DNA of 28,892 nucleotides from JABDGC01 sp964449835. Its GTDB lineage: Bacteria > Pseudomonadota > Gammaproteobacteria > DSM-16500. Shown here in pieces: positions 16,307 through 23,510 of the stretch. Position numbers and translations under genes: made by a program. Positions within the stretch are counted from its first letter, which is position 1; each line of letters starts with the position of its first letter. The notes below the pieces were generated by a model. That model searched no databases and was not told where the DNA came from. It saw nothing but the letters and a program-made list of their open reading frames with translations. The stretch lies in assembly GCA_964449835.1 (NCBI GenBank), contig CAYVBZ010000026.1, forward strand, positions 1 through 28,892, in the 5' to 3' direction.

Positions 16307-16834
16307 TCAATATTTAATGTTCCAACCCCCGGAAGGGGCAGGCTGGTTCGAATTATTAGCGGGAGGGGCGGGTTGGTTCGAATCTGAGTTTTGAAACCCG
16401 GTATAAACTTGAGATTGTGAAGGCGCTGAAGCCGGCGGTGTGGCGGGAGCAGGTCCTGCTGGGGGTGCGGCGGCTTGGGCCGCACCTTGCTCAGTCGGTG
16501 CTGCGTCACTTGGCGGTGGCGTGGTTACCGCTTCAGGTTTTGTTCCTTCAGGGGAGGTTGCGGGCGGCGTATTTGTCGGCGGAGGAGTGGGCGGCACTTT
16601 GGCCAGTTCTTGTTTCAGTTGATCTGATAAGGCCTGGTTTTTTTTCTGTTCAAGTTGTTGTGTTTGGCTTTGAAAATCATTAGGCGGCGCGATACTCTGT
16701 TCGCTTTCGGCACTGGCCAAAGTTTGTTTCGCTTGAGCTGGCGCTTTATTCAAAAAATAAGATTGCGCGGCGGCATAGCCTGTCAGGAAGGAGACAGCAA
16801 TCATTGTAAAAGAAAATAAGGTCCTTTTTATCAT
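16307..16834 (-). CDS. Proline-rich membrane-anchored protein between icmW and icmX
   Basis: I do not recognise a named family. The 175-residue product has an N-terminal hydrophobic segment (about 5-23, ending TGYAAAQS) that could be a signal peptide or anchor. A Gln/Lys-rich, probably helical stretch (52-79) follows, then a long Pro/Ala/Thr-rich region (80-140) that would be extended and flexible. The tail has two copies of SNQPAP and ends GGWNIKY. It lies 30 bp after icmW and 17 bp before the icmX-like gene on the same strand, which suggests a periplasmic role in the Dot/Icm apparatus. It may represent the N-terminal part of a split icmX, since the summed length (175 + 306) is near that of Legionella IcmX, but I cannot show homology. 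Confidence 0.7.
   Translation of the reverse strand: MIKRTLFSFTMIAVSFLTGYAAAQSYFLNKAPAQAKQTLASAESEQSIAPPNDFQSQTQQLEQKKNQALSDQLKQELAKVPPTPPPTNTPPATSPEGTKPEAVTTPPPSDAAPTEQGAAQAAAPPAGPAPATPPASAPSQSQVYTGFQNSDSNQPAPPANNSNQPAPSGGWNIKY
16331..16383. repeat. Two-copy 30-bp tandem repeat in the proline-rich gene
   Basis: Copies begin at 16331 and 16361 and share about 20 of 23 visible positions (core GG-TGGTTCGAAT). They encode two ten-residue units, each containing SNQPAP, near the C-terminus of the proline-rich protein. Confidence 0.8.
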
Positions 16835-16864
16835 GAAAACCAGCTCCCTTTAGGTTGAAAATTT

Positions 16865-17314
16865 CTAAATATGTTCCTGCTCCAACGCTTTTAAAACGAG
16901 TTCAAAGCGTTCAACTGAAAACACCCGCGCTAGTAGCCGTAAGCGTTCAAAAACAATATTCCGTCTCAAAAATAAGTTCGCCATTTGGTTTTCAGGGGTA
17001 TTGTTTTCTTCCGCATACATCAATAATTTGGACGCGGAACCCGGATCGATGGTGTCGATGGCTTGCAGCAGCCTTAAAATACGTGAGGATTTGATATGCG
17101 CGCACAGGGTGACAAAGAGGTCTTCTTTGCTTAATTCGAATTTTGAGACTTGATCGAGAGATTCTCCAAGACTGGTGATTGCCTGTTCCAAAGCGGCGTC
17201 GCCGTCCAAAGTCCAGTCTTCCGCGGTTTCCATAAAAGAGATGACGCGATAAATCATCGGGTCGTCGTAGCTTTTCCAATACTCGTGCGAAGACTGTAAA
17301 TCCAATTTTGGCAT
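16865..17314 (-). CDS. icmW: IcmW, Dot/Icm effector adaptor
   Basis: A 149-residue acidic soluble protein, close to Legionella IcmW (151). Stretches shared with the family as I remember it are YWKSYDDPMIYRVISFMET (residues 12-30), WTLDGD, SRILRLLQAIDTIDPGSAS (74-92) and LRRNIVFERLRLLARVFSVE near the C-terminus. IcmW works with IcmS and the DotL coupling complex to present effectors to the secretion system. It is the first gene of a minus-strand operon with the proline-rich gene and icmX. Its start (ATG 17314) has GGAAG a few bases upstream. In Legionella the divergent neighbour is icmV-dotA, whereas here it is a GIN-domain lipoprotein gene. Confidence 0.95.
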   Translation of the reverse strand: MPKLDLQSSHEYWKSYDDPMIYRVISFMETAEDWTLDGDAALEQAITSLGESLDQVSKFELSKEDLFVTLCAHIKSSRILRLLQAIDTIDPGSASKLLMYAEENNTPENQMANLFLRRNIVFERLRLLARVFSVERFELVLKALEQEHI

Positions 17315-17352
17315 GAGGCTTCCATTTATCCTGCGTTGCGGGAACTACTGCT

Positions 17353-17381
17353 AGTATACGGTATTTGTATTATCGTATAAA
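17353..17381 (-). promoter_or_regulatory. Putative icmW promoter (TTTATA-N17-TATACT)
   Basis: On the minus strand TTTATA (17381-17376) and TATACT (17358-17353) are separated by exactly 17 bp and lie about 40 nt upstream of the icmW ATG. Each hexamer is a reasonable sigma-70 match. The inverted repeat TATACG/CGTATA overlaps both boxes. Confidence 0.55.
17355..17379. promoter_or_regulatory. Inverted repeat in the icmW/lipoprotein divergent promoter region
   Basis: TATACG (17355-17360) and CGTATA (17374-17379) form a perfect 6-bp inverted repeat with a 13-bp AT-rich spacer. It is placed so that each half touches one core promoter element of icmW. It could be a regulator site shared by both divergent genes, but short AT-rich repeats like this also arise by chance. 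Confidence 0.35.
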
Positions 17382-17417
17382 CTTAATTTTAGACTTCCTC
17401 GGGATAGGAACAGTGTA

Positions 17418-18677
17418 ATGATTTTAGGTGCTTTATTAAAAAAGACCTTAACAGTATTCAAGGTAGCTTTCCTGCTAAGTTGTTTGTCCCTTGTTTCATG
17501 TGTGACCCATACAAACGATTTTGTGCAATCGCAGGTCCAAAATAATCTCCTTCAAGAGAATTGGAAAAGCCAAATCGACCAAGATCCAGGGAAATGGAAA
17601 AAACATGCTGATAATTGGCTTTGGTATGGCACGCCTAACTCGCTCGAGCGCGCTAATCGCAGGGCCCCTTATTCCGATGCGATGAGCACTATGATGGTGC
17701 GGGTCCCTGATTTCACCCAAATCCGGGTGGACGGCGATTTTGAAGTGCAGATTGATGGCCGGTATCAACATAATTCAGTCTATCTTTATGGCACGAATAC
17801 AGAATTACGACAGTTCGCTGTAGAAGTAAGGGACCATGTTCTCATCATTCGCCGGGTGGAAATCAAAGATCCACGGCATGTGATTGTCCGAATTGCGATT
17901 CACAATCTTCAAGGTCTAGTCCAAAACGGTAGCGGCAAAGTCCAGGGCCGGTTTATCCGGGCAAATCCTTTGAGTTTGACGGCGGCAGGCAGTGGTGACG
18001 TGATTTTGGCTGGCAGAATTAATGTGAAACACGTTGATATTTCAGGCAGCGGGGATGTGACCTTGCTTGGGGCTTATACGCCGTTTTTAAGAATCGACTC
18101 GAGTGGCAGCGGCACCTTGAATATCAGCGGCAGAATTGGGGTGGATACCATTAATCATAGTGGCAGCGGCGACATTAATCTTCTCGGTGTGGATACCAGC
18201 TCCTTAAGCATTGGGGCGGGCGGCACAGGAAAAATAGGTTTGAAAGGCGTGGCCAACTTGAAACAAGTGACTGCGAATGGCAACGTGGCCGTTTATCTCG
18301 ACCAGGTGAGGAGCCAAGATATTTATGCCTATGTGCGGGACAAGGCCGTCATTGGCGTCGCGGGAGAGACTAAAACACTTTATATCGATGCGCGGGGTTC
18401 ATCTACCTTTGCGGGGACTCATCTCTTCAGTCGGTATACCTATGTCCGGACGCGTGAATGGGCGCATGTGAATACCACAGCGGATGATCGCGCCTTTGCT
18501 GCTGCGGATGATAATAGCAGTATTTATATCTTCGGCTGGCCGAATGTGATTTCACCTTATGTGAGCGGGAATGCGGTTGTTATTCCGCTTGAACCCTTGC
18601 CGAGGACGCCGGTGCAGGTGTTGCGTTATCAGAAGAAGCATGCCAGAAGGTTTGGGTTGGAGACCTATGTGCCTTAA
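17418..18677 (+). CDS. Lipoprotein with GIN/DUF2807 beta-solenoid domain
   Basis: A 419-residue protein with a lipoprotein signal: Lys8/Lys9, a hydrophobic stretch and lipobox LVSC with Cys28 as the predicted lipidated residue. From about residue 88 it resembles the GIN (DUF2807, putative adhesin head) fold. The motif GSG(D/K/T) recurs at 171, 191, 210, 230 and 248, with GGTGK at 269. This is a period of about 20 residues, expected for the rungs of a right-handed beta-helix. The C-terminal part (about 300-419) continues with shorter, less regular strands and ends in a basic tail. It would sit in the outer membrane or periplasm. It is divergent from icmW with 103 bp between starts; AGGAA precedes the ATG. 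Its function is unknown, possibly adhesion or envelope structure. Confidence 0.8.
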   Translation: MILGALLKKTLTVFKVAFLLSCLSLVSCVTHTNDFVQSQVQNNLLQENWKSQIDQDPGKWKKHADNWLWYGTPNSLERANRRAPYSDAMSTMMVRVPDFTQIRVDGDFEVQIDGRYQHNSVYLYGTNTELRQFAVEVRDHVLIIRRVEIKDPRHVIVRIAIHNLQGLVQNGSGKVQGRFIRANPLSLTAAGSGDVILAGRINVKHVDISGSGDVTLLGAYTPFLRIDSSGSGTLNISGRIGVDTINHSGSGDINLLGVDTSSLSIGAGGTGKIGLKGVANLKQVTANGNVAVYLDQVRSQDIYAYVRDKAVIGVAGETKTLYIDARGSSTFAGTHLFSRYTYVRTREWAHVNTTADDRAFAAADDNSSIYIFGWPNVISPYVSGNAVVIPLEPLPRTPVQVLRYQKKHARRFGLETYVP

Positions 18678-18686
18678 ATAAACTGA

Positions 18687-19625
18687 TCACCCCAAAGACT
18701 TCAATAAACTCCCCACTGAGGTCCCCAAAGATCCTGCCATTTTATTAAGAAAAGAACTAGAAGGCGTATAGTCACGATAGTGACTTACCTTAAACTCCTG
18801 GTCCATGGTATCCATTAAATTCCCTAACCCATCAACCAAGCCCAATTTAAGCGCAGTTGTGCCGATCCAAAAGTCGCCATTAAAAAGAGTTGCAGGATCT
18901 GCGTGCAGCTTTCCTTTCCGTGCGGCCAAGACCGCGTTGTTAAAGTTCGTTTGCACCTCGCCCAAGGTTTCATTTGCTTTATCGGTATCGCTTTTCGTTT
19001 GCGGCGCAAAGGGGTCCAAGCGGTCTTTGGCGCTGCCAGACATGTATACGCGTCTTTCAATGCCCAATTTATTCATCAATTCGGTAAAGCCAAAGCCTTT
19101 CATGATGACGCCGACTGAGCCGGTTAAAGTATTCGGATTCACATAAATTTGATCGGCTGCCACTGCGATATAATAAGCGCCTGAGGCCAGAAAGTCCTCG
19201 CCTACCACCACTACTTTTTTATGGTATTTTTTTTTCAAGGAAAGAATTGCATCGTGGATAATGGAGGCTTGTACGGGGGCGCCCCCGCCAGAGTTAATAT
19301 CCAAGATCACGCCCTTGGCGCGGTCATCCGTGAAGGCTTGTTTGAGTGCTGGCACAACCGTTTCGGAGGAAAAGTCACTACCCGGCTCAATGGTGCCGTT
19401 TAATCGAATAAAGGCCACATATCCGCCATCCAAGGGCGGAGTTGATACATAATTTGAACTAAATGCAATCCAAATAAAAAAAATGATCAGGGAAAACCAG
19501 GCGAAAAAGCGAAAGTTTTTCCAACGTCGCTCTGAGCGTTTTTCTTTGAGAAGGGCTTGGACAAGCTCTGTGCCGGCTTGATTGTAAACAGATTGTTGCT
19601 CTTTTATGTCGCTCATGTTATTCAT
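18687..19625 (-). CDS. sppA: SppA-type signal peptide peptidase (S49 family)
   Basis: A 312-residue membrane-anchored serine protease of the S49 family, the short (about 300-residue) form and not the 67-kDa double-domain SppA of E. coli. A membrane segment lies at about 38-56. The catalytic Ser-Lys dyad is readable as Ser148 in FLASGAYYIA and Lys200 in SGSAKDRLDPF, positions very close to those of Bacillus SppA (147/199). The TGSVGVI motif (168-174) is also present. It degrades leftover signal peptides in the membrane. The gene is convergent with the lipoprotein gene (9 bp between stops) and divergent from coxB. A second in-frame ATG (MSDIKE) three codons in is an alternative start. Confidence 0.9.
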   Translation of the reverse strand: MNNMSDIKEQQSVYNQAGTELVQALLKEKRSERRWKNFRFFAWFSLIIFFIWIAFSSNYVSTPPLDGGYVAFIRLNGTIEPGSDFSSETVVPALKQAFTDDRAKGVILDINSGGGAPVQASIIHDAILSLKKKYHKKVVVVGEDFLASGAYYIAVAADQIYVNPNTLTGSVGVIMKGFGFTELMNKLGIERRVYMSGSAKDRLDPFAPQTKSDTDKANETLGEVQTNFNNAVLAARKGKLHADPATLFNGDFWIGTTALKLGLVDGLGNLMDTMDQEFKVSHYRDYTPSSSFLNKMAGSLGTSVGSLLKSLG

Positions 19626-19665
19626 ACCCGCCTAAAATTTTATTTCATTACAACAGAAGTAACGT

Positions 19666-19671
19666 TATAAT
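19666..19671 (+). promoter_or_regulatory. Putative -10 box of the cox operon
   Basis: A perfect TATAAT lies 38 nt upstream of the coxB ATG in the 84-bp divergent spacer to sppA. No convincing -35 is seen at the usual distance, so an activator-dependent promoter is possible. Confidence 0.45.
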
Positions 19672-19709
19672 TCATCCCATTTTTAAAGCTCCAGGACAGA
19701 AGGAGTGTT

Positions 19710-21347
19710 ATGAGCTGCTTAATTAAACTGATTTTCATGGGCTTGCTTTTAGTAAGCAACGCCGTTTTTGCGGATACGCAGTTAAATCTGACTGAAGGCG
19801 TATCTCCGGTTAGCCACGATATTTTTGAATTGCACATGACTCTCTTTTGGATCTGTGTCGGCATTGGCATTATTGTTTTTGGCGTGATGCTTTATTCAAT
19901 TATAAATCACCGGAAATCGTTGGGGGTGAAGCCGGCTGAGTTTCATGAACATCTCTCTCTTGAAATATTTTGGTCTATCATTCCTTTTGTTATTTTGGCG
20001 GTCATGGCGGTCCCGGCCACGAAGGTGTTAATTAATATGAGCAACACCGAAAATGAAGACCTCACCATCAAAATTACGGGCTATCAATGGAAATGGCATT
20101 ATGAATACCTGGAAGATGGCGTGAGCTTTTATAGTAATCTGTCCACACCCTACGACCAAATGTTTAAAAACGCCCCTAAAGACGAACATTATTTGCGTGA
20201 GGTCGACCATCCCTTAATTGTTCCCATCCATAAAAAAATCCGTTTCCTGGTCACTTCGAATGATGTGATTCATTCTTGGTGGGTCCCCGATCTTGGCGTC
20301 AAACGAGATGCCGTGCCAGGTTTTATTAATGAAGCGTGGGCCCGCGTTGAAAAGCCAGGCATTTACTATGGGCAATGCGCTGAACTTTGCGGGATGAATC
20401 ATGCCTATATGCCGATTGTTGTGGTTGCGACAACCGAAGACCAATACAAAGATTGGGTTGCTGAGCAGAAAGGTGGAAAGAAAGGAGGCGCCGCGGAAGA
20501 TCTTAACAAGCAATGGACCTTAAAAGAATTAACGCAGCGTGGTGAAGAGGTTTATAACCGTGTTTGCGCAGCCTGCCATCAACCGACAGGTGTTGGCATG
20601 CCGCCGACCTTCCCGGCGCTCAAAGGCAGCAAAGTTGCGACAGGCCCTGAGGCGGACCATATCAACACGGTCTTAAATGGGCGGCCGGGCACAGCCATGC
20701 AGGCTTTCAAAGATCAGCTGAGTGCGGTGGAATTAGCGGCGGTTATTACTTATGAGCGGAATGCCTTTGGTAATAACACCAATACCATGGTGCAGCCCAT
20801 TCAAATTCAAGCTGCAAAGGAAGGGAAATCGGTGTCGGAAGTCAGTACAGAGGCTAAAGCTGCGGCAAAATCGGCGTCAGCTGAGACAGCTGCTCCTGCG
20901 AAAACCGAAAGAGAGCCAGTTCAAAGCACGGCGGGTGCACCTGCCGCTGCGGCAAGCAGCACCCCAGCTGCTCCTGCTGCTGAAGCAAGTGGGGCTGCCA
21001 AAAAATATAGTAAAGAAGAATTAATGCAGCTCGGCGAAAAGACTTATCTTAGCCATTGTGCTATGTGTCATCAACCCGGCGGAACGGGCATGCCGCCAAC
21101 CTTCCCGGCCTTAAAGGGCAGTAAGATTGCTACAGGCCCTGTCGGCGAACATTTGGACCGCGTTTTGAACGGCAAGGCGGGGACCGCAATGCAAGCCTTT
21201 AAAGACCAGCTGAGTGACGATGAGTTAGCAGCCGTCATCACCTATGAAAGAAATGCCTTTGATAACAACACCAATACCTTGGTGCAGCCCGCGGATGTTG
21301 CCGCCGCGAAAAAAGCGCCAAGTCAACCATCGACTAATAATAAGTAA
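19710..21347 (+). CDS. coxB: CoxB, cytochrome c oxidase subunit II with two fused cytochrome c domains
   Basis: A 545-residue subunit II of a haem-copper oxidase. In order it has a signal peptide (cleavage near VFA-DT, residue 21), two membrane helices (about 48-68 and 88-112), and the cupredoxin domain with CuA ligands His188, Cys223, Cys227, His231 and Met234. Then comes a cytochrome c domain with CAACH at 286-290, an Ala/Pro-rich linker (about 384-430), and a second cytochrome c domain with CAMCH at 450-454. Over 78 aligned residues from each CxxCH motif the two domains are identical at 62 by my count, indicating internal duplication. Legionella-type CoxB usually has one such domain, as far as I recall. 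GGAG precedes the ATG; coxA follows after 18 bp. Confidence 0.96.
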   Translation: MSCLIKLIFMGLLLVSNAVFADTQLNLTEGVSPVSHDIFELHMTLFWICVGIGIIVFGVMLYSIINHRKSLGVKPAEFHEHLSLEIFWSIIPFVILAVMAVPATKVLINMSNTENEDLTIKITGYQWKWHYEYLEDGVSFYSNLSTPYDQMFKNAPKDEHYLREVDHPLIVPIHKKIRFLVTSNDVIHSWWVPDLGVKRDAVPGFINEAWARVEKPGIYYGQCAELCGMNHAYMPIVVVATTEDQYKDWVAEQKGGKKGGAAEDLNKQWTLKELTQRGEEVYNRVCAACHQPTGVGMPPTFPALKGSKVATGPEADHINTVLNGRPGTAMQAFKDQLSAVELAAVITYERNAFGNNTNTMVQPIQIQAAKEGKSVSEVSTEAKAAAKSASAETAAPAKTEREPVQSTAGAPAAAASSTPAAPAAEASGAAKKYSKEELMQLGEKTYLSHCAMCHQPGGTGMPPTFPALKGSKIATGPVGEHLDRVLNGKAGTAMQAFKDQLSDDELAAVITYERNAFDNNTNTLVQPADVAAAKKAPSQPSTNNK

Positions 21348-21365
21348 TTAAGGGAGCCACAGACT

Positions 21366-22943
21366 ATGTCACATGAACATCCCTCGCTTGCAAAAAAGGG
21401 AATGATCCCGTGGTTAACCAGCTGGGTATTCACGACCAATCATAAAGACATTGGCACTTTATACATGGTTTTCAGTTTACTCATGCTTTTTGTGGGCGGA
21501 AGTTTGGCCTTGGTGATTCGTGCCAAACTCTATCAGCCAGGTACGAACTTCATTAGTCCAGATTTTTATAACACGGTTGTGACGACACATGGTCTCATCA
21601 TGATTTTCGGTGTGATCATGCCTGCTTTTGTGGGTTTGGCGAACTGGATGGTTCCCATGATGATCGGCGCGCCCGATATGGCCTTGCCGCGCTTGAACAA
21701 TTGGAGCTTTTGGCTGCTGCCTTTTGCTTTTACCCTTCTGCTGAGCACTTATTTTGTTGCGGGTTCCGGCCCTAACTTTGGCTGGACCATGTATGCGCCG
21801 TTATCTTCTCAATTTGGCCCGCCCAGCACAGATTTTGTGATTGTGGCCATTCACATGATGGGGATTTCTTCGGTACTGGGCGCTATTAATATTATCGCGA
21901 CGATTCTCAATCTGCGTGCGCCCGGTATGACCTTAATGAAAATGCCGATGTTTGTTTGGTCTTGGTTGATTACCGCTTTTCTGTTGATTGGCGCCATGCC
22001 TATCTTGGCAGGGGTTGTGACAATGGTTCTTTTTGACCGTCACTTTGGCACCACCTTTTTCAATGCTGCTGGCGGCGGCGATCCGGTCATGTTCCAGCAT
22101 CTTTTTTGGTTTTTCGGGCATCCCGAAGTTTACATCATGATTTTGCCGGCTTTCGGTATTGTGTCTGAAATTATTCCGACTTTTAGCCGTAAAAAATTGT
22201 TTGGACATCATTCCATGGTGATCGCAATGGCCTCCATTGCTCTTCTCTCCTACGTTGTGTGGGGACATCATATGTTTACCTCCGGAATGGCTTTAGGCAC
22301 CCAGATTTACTTTATGTATGTCACGATGTTGATTGCGGTCCCAACGGGCGTGAAAGTCTTTAACTGGGTCACCACCATGTTTCGCGGCGCCATGACCTTT
22401 GAAACGCCGATGTTGTTTGCTCTTTCTTTTGTTGTTTTGTTCACCATTGGTGGTTTTTCCGGCTTGATGCTCGCGATTGTGCCTGCGGATTATCAATACC
22501 AAGACACTTATTTTGTTGTGGCGCACTTCCATTATGTTCTAGTGACAGGCGCGATGTTTGCCATTCTCGCGGCGGTTTATTACTGGATTCCTAAGTGGAC
22601 AGGACACTATTACAATGAATTTTTAGGCAAGTTGCATTTTTGGGTTTCAGTGATCGCGGTAAATATCACCTTTTTTCCGATGCATTTCCTCGGACTTGCG
22701 GGCATGCCGCGCCGAATTGCAGATTATGCTTTGCAATACACAACCTTTAATATGACCGCGAGCATTGGTGCTTTCTTTTTTGGTTTTGCACAGCTCATTT
22801 TCCTTTATAATATGGTCCGGACCATGTGCAAGAAAGGAAAGAAAGCGGATGATCAAGTTTGGGAAGGGTCGCATGGTCTGGAATGGACTTTAAGTTCCCC
22901 GCCTCCTTACCATAGTTTTACAGAGCCGCCCGTGATTGCTTAG
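21366..22943 (+). CDS. coxA: CoxA, cytochrome c oxidase subunit I
   Basis: A 525-residue, roughly twelve-helix subunit I that carries haem a and the haem a3-CuB centre where oxygen is reduced. Diagnostic stretches are TTNHKDIGTLYM at the N-terminus, THGLIMIFGVIMP (low-spin haem ligand), WFFGHPEVYIMILPAFG (CuB His and cross-linked Tyr), VWGHHMFTSGM (two further CuB His) and FVVAHFHYVLVTGA (haem a3 and haem a His). These place it in the A-type haem-copper oxidases. It is the second gene of the coxB-coxA-ctaG-coxC operon, with AAGGGAG upstream of the ATG. Confidence 0.98.
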   Translation: MSHEHPSLAKKGMIPWLTSWVFTTNHKDIGTLYMVFSLLMLFVGGSLALVIRAKLYQPGTNFISPDFYNTVVTTHGLIMIFGVIMPAFVGLANWMVPMMIGAPDMALPRLNNWSFWLLPFAFTLLLSTYFVAGSGPNFGWTMYAPLSSQFGPPSTDFVIVAIHMMGISSVLGAINIIATILNLRAPGMTLMKMPMFVWSWLITAFLLIGAMPILAGVVTMVLFDRHFGTTFFNAAGGGDPVMFQHLFWFFGHPEVYIMILPAFGIVSEIIPTFSRKKLFGHHSMVIAMASIALLSYVVWGHHMFTSGMALGTQIYFMYVTMLIAVPTGVKVFNWVTTMFRGAMTFETPMLFALSFVVLFTIGGFSGLMLAIVPADYQYQDTYFVVAHFHYVLVTGAMFAILAAVYYWIPKWTGHYYNEFLGKLHFWVSVIAVNITFFPMHFLGLAGMPRRIADYALQYTTFNMTASIGAFFFGFAQLIFLYNMVRTMCKKGKKADDQVWEGSHGLEWTLSSPPPYHSFTEPPVIA

Positions 22944-22952
22944 GATTTTATA

Positions 22953-23510
22953 ATGCAAAAGGCACAACGTAAAACGATAGCGATCTTAATCTTGGCCGTT
23001 GTGATTATGTTCGGCTTTAGTTTTGCTTTGGTTCCCTTATATCGGGTAGCCTGTAAGAAAATAGGTTTAAATACCTCCGTGCCGGTCAGCGATTTTCCGA
23101 GCACGGCGGTTATGGTCTCGGGCGCAACGGCTGCGAACTCACGAAATTTAACTGTTCAGTTTATTGCAATAAAGAACCAAGGCTTGGCCTGGGATTTTAA
23201 GCCGCAGACTAAAATGATTACGGTGCATCCGGGAGACAAGGCTAAAGTTATATTTTATGCAAAAAATAATACCAATAATGACATGACAGTGCAGGCTATT
23301 CCAAGCATGACGCCAGCAGAGTCCATTACTCATTTTCATAAATTGGAATGTTTTTGCTTTAATCAGCAGTTTTTAAAGGCCGGCGAAGCCAAGAACATGG
23401 CGCTCGTTTTCCAGGTCGATCAGGACTTACCAAAAGAGGTGCATACGATTACACTTGCGTATACTTTGTTTGATGTTACACCACAAGCGCAGAAGAAGGA
23501 GCTAGGATGA
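22953..23510 (+). CDS. ctaG: CtaG/Cox11, copper chaperone for the CuB site
   Basis: A 185-residue protein of the Cox11/CtaG family that delivers copper to the CuB centre of subunit I. It has one N-terminal membrane anchor (about 8-28, followed by VPLYRVACKKIG) and a periplasmic immunoglobulin-like domain. The copper-binding signature is LECFCFNQQ. The start is 9 bp after the coxA stop, and its end overlaps coxC by 4 bp (ATGA), the classical cox operon order. Confidence 0.97.
   Translation: MQKAQRKTIAILILAVVIMFGFSFALVPLYRVACKKIGLNTSVPVSDFPSTAVMVSGATAANSRNLTVQFIAIKNQGLAWDFKPQTKMITVHPGDKAKVIFYAKNNTNNDMTVQAIPSMTPAESITHFHKLECFCFNQQFLKAGEAKNMALVFQVDQDLPKEVHTITLAYTLFDVTPQAQKKELG

Noticed and set aside
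16417..16683. Plus-strand open frames opposite the proline-rich gene
   Set aside because: They are shadows caused by the GC-rich Pro/Ala codons; no ribosome-binding site or recognisable protein.
17382..17398. PmrA-type box (CTTAA-N-CTTAA) in front of the lipoprotein gene
   Set aside because: Only the first half-site is intact; the second is CTTCC and the spacing is 7 instead of 6.
20752..21024. Plus-strand frame overlapping the CoxB linker
   Set aside because: Low-complexity shadow of the Ala/Pro-rich linker inside coxB.
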